A stretch of DNA of 64,000 nt from UBA8437 sp963582065 (GCA_963582065.1 CAUZRQ010000020.1:1-64000); one strand, 5' to 3'. Counted from the stretch's first letter, positions 1 to 9,728 are shown. The notes: generated by a model not told the origin, from the sequence alone. Program-made: numbers and translations.

Positions 1-1743
1 GGCGGCAAGACGATAGGTCGCCGAGCGGAGGATCTCACGGTGAACCTGCTTGATCGACCAGCCGGTTTCAACAAGTCGCGAGGCCAGCCAATCCAGCAGT
101 TGGGGATGGGTCGGGCGTTCGCCAAGCAACCCGAAGTTGCTGGCCGTTCCCACCAGGCCGCGGCCGAAGTGGTGTTGCCACAGACGGTTGACGATGACCC
201 GGGCGGTGAGTGGGTTGCGTGGGTCCGCTATCGAACGGGCCAGTTCGAGGCGTCCACTTCCGGAAGTGAACGGCGGGGGCGAGTCGCCGGCCAGTGCCTT
301 GAGGAATCTGCGAGGCGCGATCGGACCGGGCTTGCGAAGATTGCCGCGAAGGGCGATTCGCATGTTGTCGGATCCCGTGTCGCGGACGGAGTGGGCTCGA
401 GGAAACTTGAGAGATGCGGTCTTGTACGTTTTGGCCAGGCTCCTGTTGATGCTGGCGATTCGGGATTTGTTGTCGTCCGTCTTGGCGGCTTTGAGCTGAT
501 TCTTCAGCGAGGAGATCCGGCTCTGAATGGCTTCGAATTCAGTGAGCTCCGTTGGTTTCACCAGGACCAGTTCGTCGACATAGCCGGTGTTGTTGAAGAC
601 ACCGGCCAGCGAATAGTAGTCGGCCGTGGGGATGGGGTCGAACTTGTGGTCGTGGCAACGTGCACAGGAGACGGTCAGTGCGAGGAAACCGCGCGTGACG
701 GTGTCAACGCGATCGTCGAGCGTTTCGGCCTTGGCGATCGCGACTCCATCGGGAGTACCACCGTCGTCCTGGTACATCATTCCCAGGGCCAAGAGACCAA
801 CGGCGACAGCACCGTCGAGGCGGTCTTCGGCCGGCAGCAGGTCGCCGGCAAGCTGGTGGATGATGAACTGGTCGTAGGGCAGGTCCGCGTTGAGGGCATC
901 GACCACCCAGTCGCGGTATCTCCATGCATGGGGCAGCGGCCGATAGTAGTACTCGGTCCGCAGCTGGTCGTCGGCGTAGCGGACGACGTCCAGCCAGTGA
1001 CGTCCCCATTTTTCGCCGTAAGCCGGGCTGGCCAGCAGTCGCTCGATGAGCTGGTCCCAGGCACCGGGTCGTGTGTCGGCCAGGAAGGCGTCGACGTCAC
1101 GGACGGTGGGAGGCAGGCCGGTGAGATCCAGTGTCACACGTCGAATCAAAGTCCCGGATGTCGCCGGACCAACCGGGTGCAATTGTCGAGTTTCGAGGCG
1201 TGCGAGAATGAAGAAGTCGACCGCATTTTGCGGCCACGTGGTGTCGCGGACTTCGGGCGGAGACGGACGCAGGGGCGGTTGGAAGGCCCAATGAGCCCGT
1301 CCGCGTTCCCAGTCGATTCCGCCGGCGGGGGCAACGGGGGGGATGGCCGATCGTGGATCGGGAGCCCCCCTGGCGATCCATTGCCGAAACAGCTCGATTT
1401 CGGCCTTTGGCAGCACCCCGTCGGGTGGCATGGCGAGATCTTCGTCAACATATTGGACCGCTCGCATCAGGCGGCTGTCGGCCGGTTTTCCGGCCACGAT
1501 GGCCGGACCGGAATCACCACCCTTCTGCCAGGCGGGTCGGGAGTCGAGTCGCAGTCCCCCCTCGATTGTCTCGGCCTTCGACGAGTGGCAGGCAAAGCAT
1601 CGCTTGACGAGCAACGGGCGGATGCGGGACTCGAAGAAGTCTCGATCCTCAGGTTTCAGCGGCTCGGCAGCACTCACGCCGGGACCGAACGCGATCGTGG
1701 CTGCGAAGCCGGCCAGGAACATCCAGTGGCGAAATACGGGCAT
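1..1743 (-). CDS. PSCyt1-DUF1549-DUF1553 secreted cytochrome-like protein (3' end cut by window)
   Basis: The frame is open from an ATG at 1743 down to base 1, so the C-terminus lies outside the window. The product starts with a signal peptide, then a planctomycete cytochrome C segment (CFACHSSKAETIEGG, a CxxCH haem motif near residue 42). Next comes DUF1549 with the usual CARCHDHKFDPIPTADYYS motif, and the beginning of DUF1553 (QHHFGRGLVGTASNFG, then HREILRSATYRLAA at the edge). These proteins are exported, typically sit beside a DUF1501 gene and are thought to bind haem; their biochemical role is unproven. It is divergent from the hydrolase gene at 1915, with 171 bases between the two starts. 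The family call is secure. Confidence 0.9.
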   Translation of the reverse strand, partial: MPVFRHWMFLAGFAATIAFGPGVSAAEPLKPEDRDFFESRIRPLLVKRCFACHSSKAETIEGGLRLDSRPAWQKGGDSGPAIVAGKPADSRLMRAVQYVDEDLAMPPDGVLPKAEIELFRQWIARGAPDPRSAIPPVAPAGGIDWERGRAHWAFQPPLRPSPPEVRDTTWPQNAVDFFILARLETRQLHPVGPATSGTLIRRVTLDLTGLPPTVRDVDAFLADTRPGAWDQLIERLLASPAYGEKWGRHWLDVVRYADDQLRTEYYYRPLPHAWRYRDWVVDALNADLPYDQFIIHQLAGDLLPAEDRLDGAVAVGLLALGMMYQDDGGTPDGVAIAKAETLDDRVDTVTRGFLALTVSCARCHDHKFDPIPTADYYSLAGVFNNTGYVDELVLVKPTELTEFEAIQSRISSLKNQLKAAKTDDNKSRIASINRSLAKTYKTASLKFPRAHSVRDTGSDNMRIALRGNLRKPGPIAPRRFLKALAGDSPPPFTSGSGRLELARSIADPRNPLTARVIVNRLWQHHFGRGLVGTASNFGLLGERPTHPQLLDWLASRLVETGWSIKQVHREILRSATYRLAA

Positions 1744-1914
1744 GGCGAAGGAGACCGGGGAAGAAGCCAAGTGCGAGGATACACCAACAGAAGTGGCTAC
1801 CGGAAGATGGACTCGCGGTCGCCGGGCGGAAGTGGTGGGCCGGGCGGCCAGCAGGTAGGATGCCATCTGTCGGCGGGGACCCGGCAACCGAAACGTGGTG
1901 TCAGGGAGAGCACG

Positions 1915-2835
1915 ATGACCTGTCGTTGTGTTGTTGCGGTGTGCATGGTGTTGTTTGCCTCAGGAGACGACACGGTGGCCGAGGAGCAAGCGGGACGTTC
2001 GGTGCGGGTGGCGGCGGTGTCGTTCGTGCCCACGAAATTTGACCTGGCCGGGAATGTCGCCCAGCTCGAGAAGATGTACCGCCAGGCGGCTGCCGGCGGC
2101 GCCCGCATAGCCGTTGCCCCGGAGGGGATTCTCGAGGGCTATGTGGTCAACGAGATCATCGCCGGACAGGCCGAGGCCGAGGCAATGAAGCAGGTGGCCG
2201 TTTCTATCGACTCTCCCACCATCAAACGGTTTCGGCGGTTGGCCAAGGAACTGGACATGTGCCTGGTGTTCGGGTTTGCCGAGCGAATCAAGGATGACGT
2301 GTTCAACTGTGCCGTGTTCATCGACGACGACGGTGAGATCTGCGGCACGTACCACAAGATGCAGTTGGCCGAGGGGTATCATTCCAGCTGGTGGTTCAAT
2401 CGCCTGGGTCGGCGCAGTCGAGCCTTTGACACGCCGCTGGGTCGGTGCGGCATCCTGATCTGCAACGATCGCTGGAACCCGCGGCTGGCCGAGATCCCCT
2501 CGCTCGACGGCGCACAGTTCCTGGTTATTCCCTCGTTCGGATCTCGCTCAGCCGCCCAGGACCAGGCAGTGCTCAGCCGGGGTCGTGAGAATGGACTGCC
2601 GGTAATCGAGGCGAACGTGGGCGTCACCCTGGTCGTCAATGACGGCAAGATCACCGCAGTGGATCGCAAGGAGCACGGCATCACGTACGGGACGATCACC
2701 GTTGGCCCGAAGGTGAAACGCGACCGGAGCAAGCGAAACGAGGTCGAACGGGCGTTCCTGGAGTGGCGACGGACCGAGATGGTCCGCCGCTACAAGCGGA
2801 CGCAGGATCGGCTGAAGAAGTCGAAGGCAAAGTGA
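1915..2835 (+). CDS. Secreted carbon-nitrogen hydrolase (nitrilase superfamily)
   Basis: 306 aa. The ATG at 1915 follows GGGAGAG and gives an N-terminal hydrophobic signal segment; the open frame upstream of it is antisense to the DUF1549 gene and was not used. The nitrilase Glu-Lys-Cys triad is visible: E70 in VAPEGILEGY, K148 in TYHKMQLAEGY and C183 in GILICNDRWNPRL. This superfamily hydrolyses non-peptide C-N bonds such as amides, carbamoyl groups or nitriles. The substrate cannot be read from sequence, but export suggests an extracytoplasmic amide. It faces the lactonase-like gene convergently, 13 bases away. Confidence 0.85.
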   Translation: MTCRCVVAVCMVLFASGDDTVAEEQAGRSVRVAAVSFVPTKFDLAGNVAQLEKMYRQAAAGGARIAVAPEGILEGYVVNEIIAGQAEAEAMKQVAVSIDSPTIKRFRRLAKELDMCLVFGFAERIKDDVFNCAVFIDDDGEICGTYHKMQLAEGYHSSWWFNRLGRRSRAFDTPLGRCGILICNDRWNPRLAEIPSLDGAQFLVIPSFGSRSAAQDQAVLSRGRENGLPVIEANVGVTLVVNDGKITAVDRKEHGITYGTITVGPKVKRDRSKRNEVERAFLEWRRTEMVRRYKRTQDRLKKSKAK

Positions 2836-2848
2836 TTCGCCGCCAGGC

Positions 2849-3973
2849 TCAGTCCACCTCGGCGCACATCACCCAGATCGGGGTTCCGCCAGTCTTGTAG
2901 ACTTTGATCGGCTCGAGTTCCCCGGTCTTCCTGTTGATTCGGTAGGTGTGCAGATCGTCGCTGCGTTGTCCGCACGCGAAGAAGAACTTGCCCTCCAGGT
3001 CGATACAGGTGGCCCGGGGATGGTAGCCGGTGGCGTAGTGACCCACGACCTTCATGTCGCCGGTCTTGGAATCGATCGCGACGGCGCACAGCGTGTCGTC
3101 GGGCTTCTGGCCGTCCTTGAGTTCCGCTGAGCACCGGTTCGACACGTAGGCGAAGCGGCCGTTGGGGGTGATCTGGATGTCGGCGGCGTGGCTCGAGTTC
3201 GTGTGCCCGGGTGGCAGAGTCGAGAGCGTTGCTTTGCGCGTCAGCCGCCCGGTCTTCTTGTCGAACGCCCACGACGTGATGCCGCCACCGTTTTCGTTCG
3301 ACGTGTAGCCGAACGGCAGCTTGGGGTGGTGCTTGTAGTGGCGAGGCTCATGGTAACGATGGTCCTTATCGGGACCCTCGACAAACGGGGGGCTGTTGGG
3401 CGTCAACGTGCCGGCCTTGGTGTCGAGGATGAACTGGTAGAGCTTGTTGGGCGCAGTGTGGGGTACGTAGACGTAACGGCCACTGCGGTCGAGTTCGATG
3501 CAGTGCGCGGTCTTCTCGGTCTTGATGTGGGCGAGCAGTTTGGAGGTGGCAATTCCATCGACGATGCGATACATGGTCACGTCACCCGCTCCGTAGTGAG
3601 CCGCAAGCAGGTAGCCCCCGCTGGGATCGACCTGGATGTAGGGTGGGCGGGAGGTGATCGTGGCGGTGTCGAGCAGCTTCAGCGTCCCGTCCTTGCTGCG
3701 GCGGAAGGTTGCCACGCCCGCGGCGTTACCCTTCAGGCCGGTCACCGAGGCGTAGACGAACTTCGTGTCGGGCGAAAAGGCCATGGCGCCGCCGTTGCCG
3801 GGCAGATCGACGGAGAACTCCTTGGCCAGCAGTCCCGAGTCGTCGTCGATGCTGTAGGCGACGATCGTCTTGTCGGCTGTCGAGGCCAGGTAGAGAAGCT
3901 GGTCGTCGGCGGAAGTGGACTGGGTGGGGATGGTCATGGTGATCGTCAACAGGGTCAGGGTGAAAAGGCGCAT
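2849..3973 (-). CDS. Lactonase family beta-propeller protein (6-phosphogluconolactonase-like)
   Basis: 374 aa from the ATG at 3973, chosen because GGAG lies 8 bases upstream and a signal peptide (MRLFTLTLLTITMTIPTQS) follows directly. The body is a seven-bladed propeller of the YbhE/Pgl lactonase family: repeated blades such as GNGGAMAFSPDTKFVYASV and YIQVDPSGGYLLAAHYGAGD, and a late blade ATGYHPRATCIDLEGKFFFA. Cytoplasmic members hydrolyse 6-phosphogluconolactone. This exported version more likely acts on another lactone or has a binding role. It is the last gene of the leftward operon that starts at 9585, 87 bases after the preceding gene. Confidence 0.8.
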   Translation of the reverse strand: MRLFTLTLLTITMTIPTQSTSADDQLLYLASTADKTIVAYSIDDDSGLLAKEFSVDLPGNGGAMAFSPDTKFVYASVTGLKGNAAGVATFRRSKDGTLKLLDTATITSRPPYIQVDPSGGYLLAAHYGAGDVTMYRIVDGIATSKLLAHIKTEKTAHCIELDRSGRYVYVPHTAPNKLYQFILDTKAGTLTPNSPPFVEGPDKDHRYHEPRHYKHHPKLPFGYTSNENGGGITSWAFDKKTGRLTRKATLSTLPPGHTNSSHAADIQITPNGRFAYVSNRCSAELKDGQKPDDTLCAVAIDSKTGDMKVVGHYATGYHPRATCIDLEGKFFFACGQRSDDLHTYRINRKTGELEPIKVYKTGGTPIWVMCAEVD

Positions 3974-4060
3974 CTGGGCACTCCGGGGGATCGTCCTGGT
4001 TGGGTTGACGCTCATTGCACAGCGATCGACGGCCCGACGCAAGCGTTGGGCCGCGGCGGG

Positions 4061-5218
4061 TCAGGAAGCCGGCAGCGGACGACTGCGCAGTACCAGGGCT
4101 CGCCGGGGCGACTTGCGATGGACGGCAAGCAGGTAGAGTCCGTCTTTGTATGTGACGGCGTAGTCGGCCTGCAGGTCGTCGATCGTCTCGTCGGGCCGCG
4201 CGGGGAAGTCGAGTCGCGAGAAGGCCTTGCGGGCGGGGTCGAACACGGTCCAGCGGCCGATGAAGTGGTGTGGCTGACCGTCTATCGATTTGTTGCCGCC
4301 GACCCAGGTCGAGTGGTCAAAATACAGATGGTCACCGAATCGGTGTGCACCGCTGAGATAGCCGTACCACTTGCGGTGACCCGGGACCGGCAGCGGATCG
4401 CCCCAACGTCCAGTGGATGCGTCCAAAGGGAACAGACGGCCATTGAACATGTCCGACACGTAGACGGTTGACTTGTCGACGACCCCGCCGCCGACCACCG
4501 TCGTGGCAGACTTGCCGGGGCAACGGAAATGGCCGTTCCACCGACGGCGTTCGATGTCGAACCGGATCACGTCGTTGCCGTTCCAACTCGATCCCCAGTA
4601 CTCCATCCGGCCGGGGTCGACAAACATCATGTAGGCCGTGTTGCTCAGGCGGTACGGGCACTTGTGAAACGTGCCGCGGTGCTTCTGCGTGTCCCACAGC
4701 AACACGCCGCCCTGCTTGGTGTCGTAGAGGCAGAGTTGTGGTCGTCCGGGGACGAGATGCCCGCCGTAGACGCCCGGTGAGGTGTGGGGAAAAACGTGCT
4801 GGGTGACACGCTTTCGAGATCGGTCCCACACCCACAGGCGGCCCAGGGACGGCGTGCACAGCAGCAGTTGATTGCCGACGGCCACTGGCCAGAGGTGCAG
4901 TCCTTTCCACTGGCGGCCGGTCACCTGTGCCAGGTCGTGACGGTGGACGGATCCGGTGGGGGCGTGGTATTGCCAGAGTGTGCCGTCAAGCGGGCTGGTC
5001 CAAATGTGACCTTCGTCGTCGGCCGAGGGTTCGTGGAAGCGGCTCGGAGCCGTGCCGATATCGTGGCGGTGGAAGACCGGAGTCTGCACGTCTCCGCGGC
5101 CACGGGTGGAAAGCGGGCCGGCTGCGGCTCTCGGGGGTGAGCAGAGCGTCAGCGATCCGGCCAGCGAGGCAGACAGGAAGTCGCGACGGGTGGTCGGTGG
5201 AAGCGGGGACAGCGTCAT
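4061..5218 (-). CDS. Tat-exported beta-propeller-like protein of unknown function
   Basis: 385 aa. The N-terminus carries a twin-arginine signal (TTRRDFLSASLAGSLTL), so it is probably exported folded. The remainder is rich in short Trp/Gly/Asp blades (GHIWTSPLDGTLWQYH, RLWVWDRSRKRV, TVYVSDMFNGRLFPLD) that resemble a beta-propeller, perhaps the virginiamycin B lyase or Vgb-like type. No catalytic motif is identifiable. It starts 8 bases after the DUF1501 stop, so the two are almost certainly co-transcribed. The specific function is unknown. Confidence 0.7.
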   Translation of the reverse strand: MTLSPLPPTTRRDFLSASLAGSLTLCSPPRAAAGPLSTRGRGDVQTPVFHRHDIGTAPSRFHEPSADDEGHIWTSPLDGTLWQYHAPTGSVHRHDLAQVTGRQWKGLHLWPVAVGNQLLLCTPSLGRLWVWDRSRKRVTQHVFPHTSPGVYGGHLVPGRPQLCLYDTKQGGVLLWDTQKHRGTFHKCPYRLSNTAYMMFVDPGRMEYWGSSWNGNDVIRFDIERRRWNGHFRCPGKSATTVVGGGVVDKSTVYVSDMFNGRLFPLDASTGRWGDPLPVPGHRKWYGYLSGAHRFGDHLYFDHSTWVGGNKSIDGQPHHFIGRWTVFDPARKAFSRLDFPARPDETIDDLQADYAVTYKDGLYLLAVHRKSPRRALVLRSRPLPAS

Positions 5219-5226
5219 GCATTCGC

Positions 5227-6684
5227 CTAACCGATCACGCCGTCGAGCACGTCCCCGCCGATATCGGTCAGCTGCCGCAGACGGCCGGCGTGGAGATAGC
5301 GGAGTTGATCGTCGTCGAGGCCCATCAGGTTGAGAATTGTCGCGTGGACGTTGCGGACGGGAATCTGTTCCTCAGCAGCGCGTAGCCCAAACTCGTCGGT
5401 GGCTCCAACGCGGGCCCCACCGCGGACGTTGCCGCCGGCCATCCACATCACCAGGGCCCACGAGTTGTGCTCTCGCCCGGGCCGGCTGCCCAGTCCCCCG
5501 TTGACAAACGGCGTGCGCCCCATTTCCGAGGCCCAGACCACAAGTGTTTCCTCGAGCAGGCCACGCTGGTCGAGATCGGCCAGCAGCGCAGAGACCGGCT
5601 GGTCGACCTCCTTGCTGTGGCGGATCATGCGTCCGCGGACGTCGCCATGGTCGTCCCAGCTGAAAGCGTTGTTCTGGACGCCGTGTATCAGCATCGTGTA
5701 ACGGACACCGTGTTCGACCATCCGCCGCGCCAGGAGGCATTGCCGGCCGAAGGCGGCTGTCGAGGGGTTGTCGAGACCGTAGAGCTGCTGGATATGCCGC
5801 GGCTCGCGAGACAGGTCGACGACACCCGGTGCGCGGGCCTGCATGCGAAAGGCAAGCTCGTAGGCGTTGATCCGGGCTTCGAGGTCGCTCGCGTCGCGCC
5901 GCTGCCGGAGATGGCGGCGGTTGAGGAAGGCGAGCAGGTCAAGTTCGTGTCGTTGTTGCGGCCGCGAGAGACCCTTGGGGCGGGCGAGATTGAGGATGGG
6001 GGTGCCGGTGGGACGAAGCAGTGTTCCCTGGAAGGCCGAGGGCAGGTACCCGTTGGCCCAGACGGCGGCTCCGTTCATCGGGGCTCCCCGAGGATCCTGG
6101 ATCACAACGTATCCGGGCATGTCCTGGTTGCCGGTGCCCAGGCCGTAGGTCATCCACGAACCGACCGACGGGCTGCCGGGAAACTGGCTGCCGGTGGTCA
6201 CGTGCAGCGTCGAGGGCCCGTGGTTCTGGTTGTCGGTCTTGATGCCGTGAATGAACGCCAGGCGGTCGGAGTGTTCCCGGAGGTGAGGAAACAGCTCGGA
6301 GAAATGGTGGCCGCACTCGCCGTGCTGCTTGAACTTGAAGGGGCTGCCGACGATCGCGTGAGGAAAGGTGAGTCGCCCCTGGAGTTCGCCGGTGAGGTTG
6401 GGGATGCGGTTGAGCGGCTTGCCGTGGAGCGTGTTGAGCAGTGGCTTGTATTCGAAGGAATCGACCTGGCTCACGCCCCCCTGCATGAACAGGAAAATGC
6501 AGTGCTTGGCGTGACGCGGCATGTGAGGCGCCTGGCCGGCCAGCGGGTTGGACAGTTTTCCATCACTGCGAGCCTCGTCGGCCGCCAACCCGGCCAGGGC
6601 CAGCGTGCCCAGCCCGTTCCACGATCGCGACAGGAAATCGCGACGCGAGGCGAACGAACGGCCGGCTGTTGATTGGTCTTGCAT
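5227..6684 (-). CDS. DUF1501 domain protein, Tat-exported
   Basis: 485 aa. The twin-arginine signal SRRDFLSRSWNGLGTLALAG is followed by the DUF1501 body, an alkaline-phosphatase/sulfatase-like fold: CIFLFMQGGVSQVDSFEYKP near the start, HDGxxHG-like motifs in the middle, VVWASEMGRTPFVNGG, and the C-terminal NLMGLDDDQLRYLHAGR. The motif NLMGLD followed by the H-A-G-R tail is shared by all four DUF1501 copies in this window. The gene sits 9 bases downstream of a DUF1549/1553 gene, the standard planctomycete pairing. No enzymatic activity has been established for the family. Confidence 0.93.
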   Translation of the reverse strand: MQDQSTAGRSFASRRDFLSRSWNGLGTLALAGLAADEARSDGKLSNPLAGQAPHMPRHAKHCIFLFMQGGVSQVDSFEYKPLLNTLHGKPLNRIPNLTGELQGRLTFPHAIVGSPFKFKQHGECGHHFSELFPHLREHSDRLAFIHGIKTDNQNHGPSTLHVTTGSQFPGSPSVGSWMTYGLGTGNQDMPGYVVIQDPRGAPMNGAAVWANGYLPSAFQGTLLRPTGTPILNLARPKGLSRPQQRHELDLLAFLNRRHLRQRRDASDLEARINAYELAFRMQARAPGVVDLSREPRHIQQLYGLDNPSTAAFGRQCLLARRMVEHGVRYTMLIHGVQNNAFSWDDHGDVRGRMIRHSKEVDQPVSALLADLDQRGLLEETLVVWASEMGRTPFVNGGLGSRPGREHNSWALVMWMAGGNVRGGARVGATDEFGLRAAEEQIPVRNVHATILNLMGLDDDQLRYLHAGRLRQLTDIGGDVLDGVIG

Positions 6685-6693
6685 GGTGAGATG

Positions 6694-9585
6694 TCAGTCG
6701 ATGTAGATGAATTCGTTGCTGTTGAGAAGCACGCGGCAAAGGCCGACCAGGGGGTCGGAACTGGCCGACTTGAGGAACCGGCCGAGACGCGCAGCTTCGT
6801 CGGTCGACGGGTGCCGGCCGTAGGCGACCTGGAAGGCGAAATCGACTTGTGCGGCCCTGTCGTCTCCGGCCTGCTTGCGGATCCGCCTGGCGAAGTGGCG
6901 GGCCTCCTGGTTGACGAATCGCCCGTTGTACATCGCCAGGGCCTGCAGCGGCGTGATCGAGGCGCGGCGCTTGGGGCGAGATTGTTCGCAGACCAAAGCA
7001 TCGAACGCCTGCATGAAGGGCATGCTCAGCGACCTTTGCTGGTAGATGTAGATGCTCCGTTTGCGGCTCCGGTGGTCGTCGTGAGTGAACCACTTGCTGG
7101 AGTTCCATTTCACTCGTTCACCGACGTCGTCGGGGAGCATCGGAAAGATGGGCAGACCGTAGTGTTCGGGGTTCAAACGCCCGCTGGCGGCCAGCACGCT
7201 GTCTCGGACAGCCTCGGCCTCGAGGCGACGCCGACGGAAACGCCACAACAGGCGGTTGCTCGGGTCGGTGCGGTCCGCCCGAAGATTGTCGACGAGCGAA
7301 CCCTGGCGAAAGGTGGCCGAGAGCACCATCAGGCGGTGCATTCTCTTCAGGCTCCATCCACCGTCGGTGAAGTGACGCGCCAACCAGTCGATCAACTTCT
7401 CGTGGCTGGGGCCGACCTTCAGCGTGCCGAAGTCACTGGGCGTGGCGACGATTCCCTGGCCAAAATGCCAGTGCCACAGTCGGTTGACCATCACACGGGC
7501 TGTCAGGGGGTTGTCCTTGCTGGCGATCCACTTGGCCAGGGCCATCCGGCGGCTGCGGGTCGGCCAGCGTTTGAAGGGATCGAGGCGGATGGTGGCTGGC
7601 TTCTGGTGGCCGGTGATAGCACTGAGGAAACCCGGTTCGACGACCTCCCCGGGGTTGTTGTATTCGCCACGCAGCATCACTCGCGATGTGGGGACGCCCG
7701 GCTCGTAGGGCGGGCCGAAGGCGTGTCGCAGCGACATCGCCACCGGCTGGAGTCGTTTGATGTCGCCGGGGATTGCTCGTTGCCGGATCGAGAGCATGCG
7801 GTAGCGATGTCTTTCGTCATCGGTGATCTGGGTCGCCAAGGGATCATTGATGAGAGCGGCCAGGGACTGGGACTTGCGGGCCGACGGGTAGACGGCGGTG
7901 CTGAGAAACTGCCCTGCCCCACCGATCTCCAGTCCGTAACCCTCGCCCTGGTGAGTAGCGGAAAAGACCGTGACGATCGTCCCCCGCTGGTCGGCGAGGA
8001 ATCCTGCTCGTTTGAGATCGCTCTTGAGGAACGATCCCTTGAAGAGCACGGCGGCGGCTTTTCGTTTGCCGAGGGTCGAGAGACGTGGCTGGAGTGCCTG
8101 CGACGACTGCGACAGGGTCAGCCCGGCGACGCGGTCGATCCAGCGGGCAACCGACGAGTCGGTCTTGGGATTGGGCGTGGCGGGGTCGGCATCGAGGTCG
8201 GCGGCGTCGAGCCAGAGACGGAGGCCCTTGGCGGGTGGAGATGCATCGGCCGGGCCGGCCGAGTCGTACTTGTGACGGATCCAGACGTGCAACCGAGATC
8301 GTTCCGCGTCGCTCAGCGAATGGTCGTAGACCAGGATGTCACCGAATCCGCCCTCGTGGCCGGCCTTCAGCGGATTGCCGCTGCCGTTGGTGTGCTGGCC
8401 GAGGGTGATGTGCGTGGGGCCGGTGAGGTCGCCGAACCAGTGCCCCTGGTTGCTGCCCGAGAGAGAATCGACACGCTTGGCCGCCCGGTTGTCGGTCTCG
8501 AAACGCCAGTTGGATCCGTTGGAACTGACGAGGACCGTGTGCCGGTTGCCGTCGGAGACCGGGGTGCTGTCGAAGAAGTAGTTGTTGCCCAGGTTGCTGC
8601 CCATCGACTGCAGGGCAAAACCGGCCGGGGAGACGATTCGCTTGCCCAGAGTCTTGGTCAATTCCGCAAGTTCGTGTTTGACCGTTTCGGTCTCTTTCTG
8701 CAGTGCGGCCAGCGTCTGTTTGGCCCAGGTGTCTTCGCCCTTGCGATAGAACTTCGCCGGCAATGCTCCGCCGATCTGGAACCCGTCGCCCCTGAGGGGA
8801 GGTGGGATGGCGACCGTCGCGAAGAAGGCCTTCATCCGGTAGAAGTCCTCGGTCGGGATCGGGTCATGCTTGTGGTCGTGGCACTTCGCACAGCCGACAG
8901 TCAGGCCAAGGAAGACGGAGCCGACGGTTGCGGTGATCTCGCTGAGCATCTCGTGTCGGGTCTCGTCGCCTCGCGGCTCGGTGAACGGAGCCAGTCTCAG
9001 AAAGGTCATGGCCACGACACGTTCGGGTTGCGGCAGCGGCAGTTCACCTGCCCCGAGCACCTCGGCGAACTCGTCTCCTGCAAGTTGCTCCCTGATGAAC
9101 AGGTCGTAGGCCTTGTCCCGGTTGAGGCTGTCGATGACGTAGTCCCGGTACCGCCATGCATGGGGCAGGTCGGGATCACCCTCGTAGCCGGCCGTGTCGG
9201 CGTAACGGGCCACGTCGAGCCAGAAGCGGGCCCACCGTTCGCCGTGTCGCGGGTCCTTCAGCAGGCGATCGACCACGGTTTCGTAGGCTCGAGGCGACTT
9301 GTCGTCGAGGAACGCCTGTCGCTCGGCGGGACTGGGCGGCAAGCCGATGAGGTCGAAGTAGACGCGGCGAAGCAGGATCTCCCGCGATGCCGCCGCGGCC
9401 GGTGCCAAGCGGTTGGATTCGAGCCGCGCCAGGATGAAGCGGTCGATCGGGTTGCGGCACCACGAGTCGTTCGAGACGGCGGGGGGCTGCGGGTTGCCGA
9501 CTGGCGTGTACGGCCAGTGTTTCTGGGCCACGAGGGGCTGTGCGAGGCCCAGCATGGCGAGAAGGAATGGGGCAAGCCGTGTCAT
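6694..9585 (-). CDS. DUF1549-LamG-like-DUF1553 secreted protein
   Basis: 963 aa from the ATG at 9585 (an in-frame ATG at 9600 is possible); the chosen start gives a clean signal peptide, MTRLAPFLLAMLGLAQPLVA. DUF1549 spans about residues 35-250 and has its CAKCHDHKHDPIPTEDFYR motif. DUF1553 spans about 690-950 (HWHFGQGIVATPSDFG, HRLMVLSATFRQGS). No N-terminal PSCyt1 haem domain is present. Between them, at about residues 320-570, lies a LamG/concanavalin-like insert whose C-terminal half (FGDILVYDHSLSDAERSR) precedes its N-terminal half (GLRLWLDAADLDADP); see the findings. It is the first gene of a four-gene leftward operon. Confidence 0.88.
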   Translation of the reverse strand: MTRLAPFLLAMLGLAQPLVAQKHWPYTPVGNPQPPAVSNDSWCRNPIDRFILARLESNRLAPAAAASREILLRRVYFDLIGLPPSPAERQAFLDDKSPRAYETVVDRLLKDPRHGERWARFWLDVARYADTAGYEGDPDLPHAWRYRDYVIDSLNRDKAYDLFIREQLAGDEFAEVLGAGELPLPQPERVVAMTFLRLAPFTEPRGDETRHEMLSEITATVGSVFLGLTVGCAKCHDHKHDPIPTEDFYRMKAFFATVAIPPPLRGDGFQIGGALPAKFYRKGEDTWAKQTLAALQKETETVKHELAELTKTLGKRIVSPAGFALQSMGSNLGNNYFFDSTPVSDGNRHTVLVSSNGSNWRFETDNRAAKRVDSLSGSNQGHWFGDLTGPTHITLGQHTNGSGNPLKAGHEGGFGDILVYDHSLSDAERSRLHVWIRHKYDSAGPADASPPAKGLRLWLDAADLDADPATPNPKTDSSVARWIDRVAGLTLSQSSQALQPRLSTLGKRKAAAVLFKGSFLKSDLKRAGFLADQRGTIVTVFSATHQGEGYGLEIGGAGQFLSTAVYPSARKSQSLAALINDPLATQITDDERHRYRMLSIRQRAIPGDIKRLQPVAMSLRHAFGPPYEPGVPTSRVMLRGEYNNPGEVVEPGFLSAITGHQKPATIRLDPFKRWPTRSRRMALAKWIASKDNPLTARVMVNRLWHWHFGQGIVATPSDFGTLKVGPSHEKLIDWLARHFTDGGWSLKRMHRLMVLSATFRQGSLVDNLRADRTDPSNRLLWRFRRRRLEAEAVRDSVLAASGRLNPEHYGLPIFPMLPDDVGERVKWNSSKWFTHDDHRSRKRSIYIYQQRSLSMPFMQAFDALVCEQSRPKRRASITPLQALAMYNGRFVNQEARHFARRIRKQAGDDRAAQVDFAFQVAYGRHPSTDEAARLGRFLKSASSDPLVGLCRVLLNSNEFIYID

Positions 9586-9728
9586 CGGGTGGGCCGGCAT
9601 CGTGTGGGACCAGGGGCCGCTGGGTGGCGTCAGACTACCGATACCCATTGTCTCTCGTAGAATGCGTTGAGATCAATCTGAGGTCCGAGTGGACCCGGGG
9701 ATTCGTGGACAGCAGCGAGGAGAAGGGG

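Noticed and set aside
40..1914. Long plus-strand open frame continuous with the carbon-nitrogen hydrolase
   Set aside because: It is antisense to a clear PSCyt1-DUF1549-DUF1553 gene and has no family resemblance; the hydrolase has its own ribosome site and ATG at 1915.
3188..4471. 427-codon plus-strand open frame
   Set aside because: Antisense to the lactonase-like and propeller genes; composition is that of a shadow frame.
5467..6672. 401-codon plus-strand open frame opposite DUF1501
   Set aside because: No protein-family features; the minus-strand DUF1501 reading is unambiguous.
6673..9660. 995-codon plus-strand open frame
   Set aside because: Antisense shadow of the DUF1549-DUF1553 gene caused by high GC content; the minus strand carries the recognisable domains.
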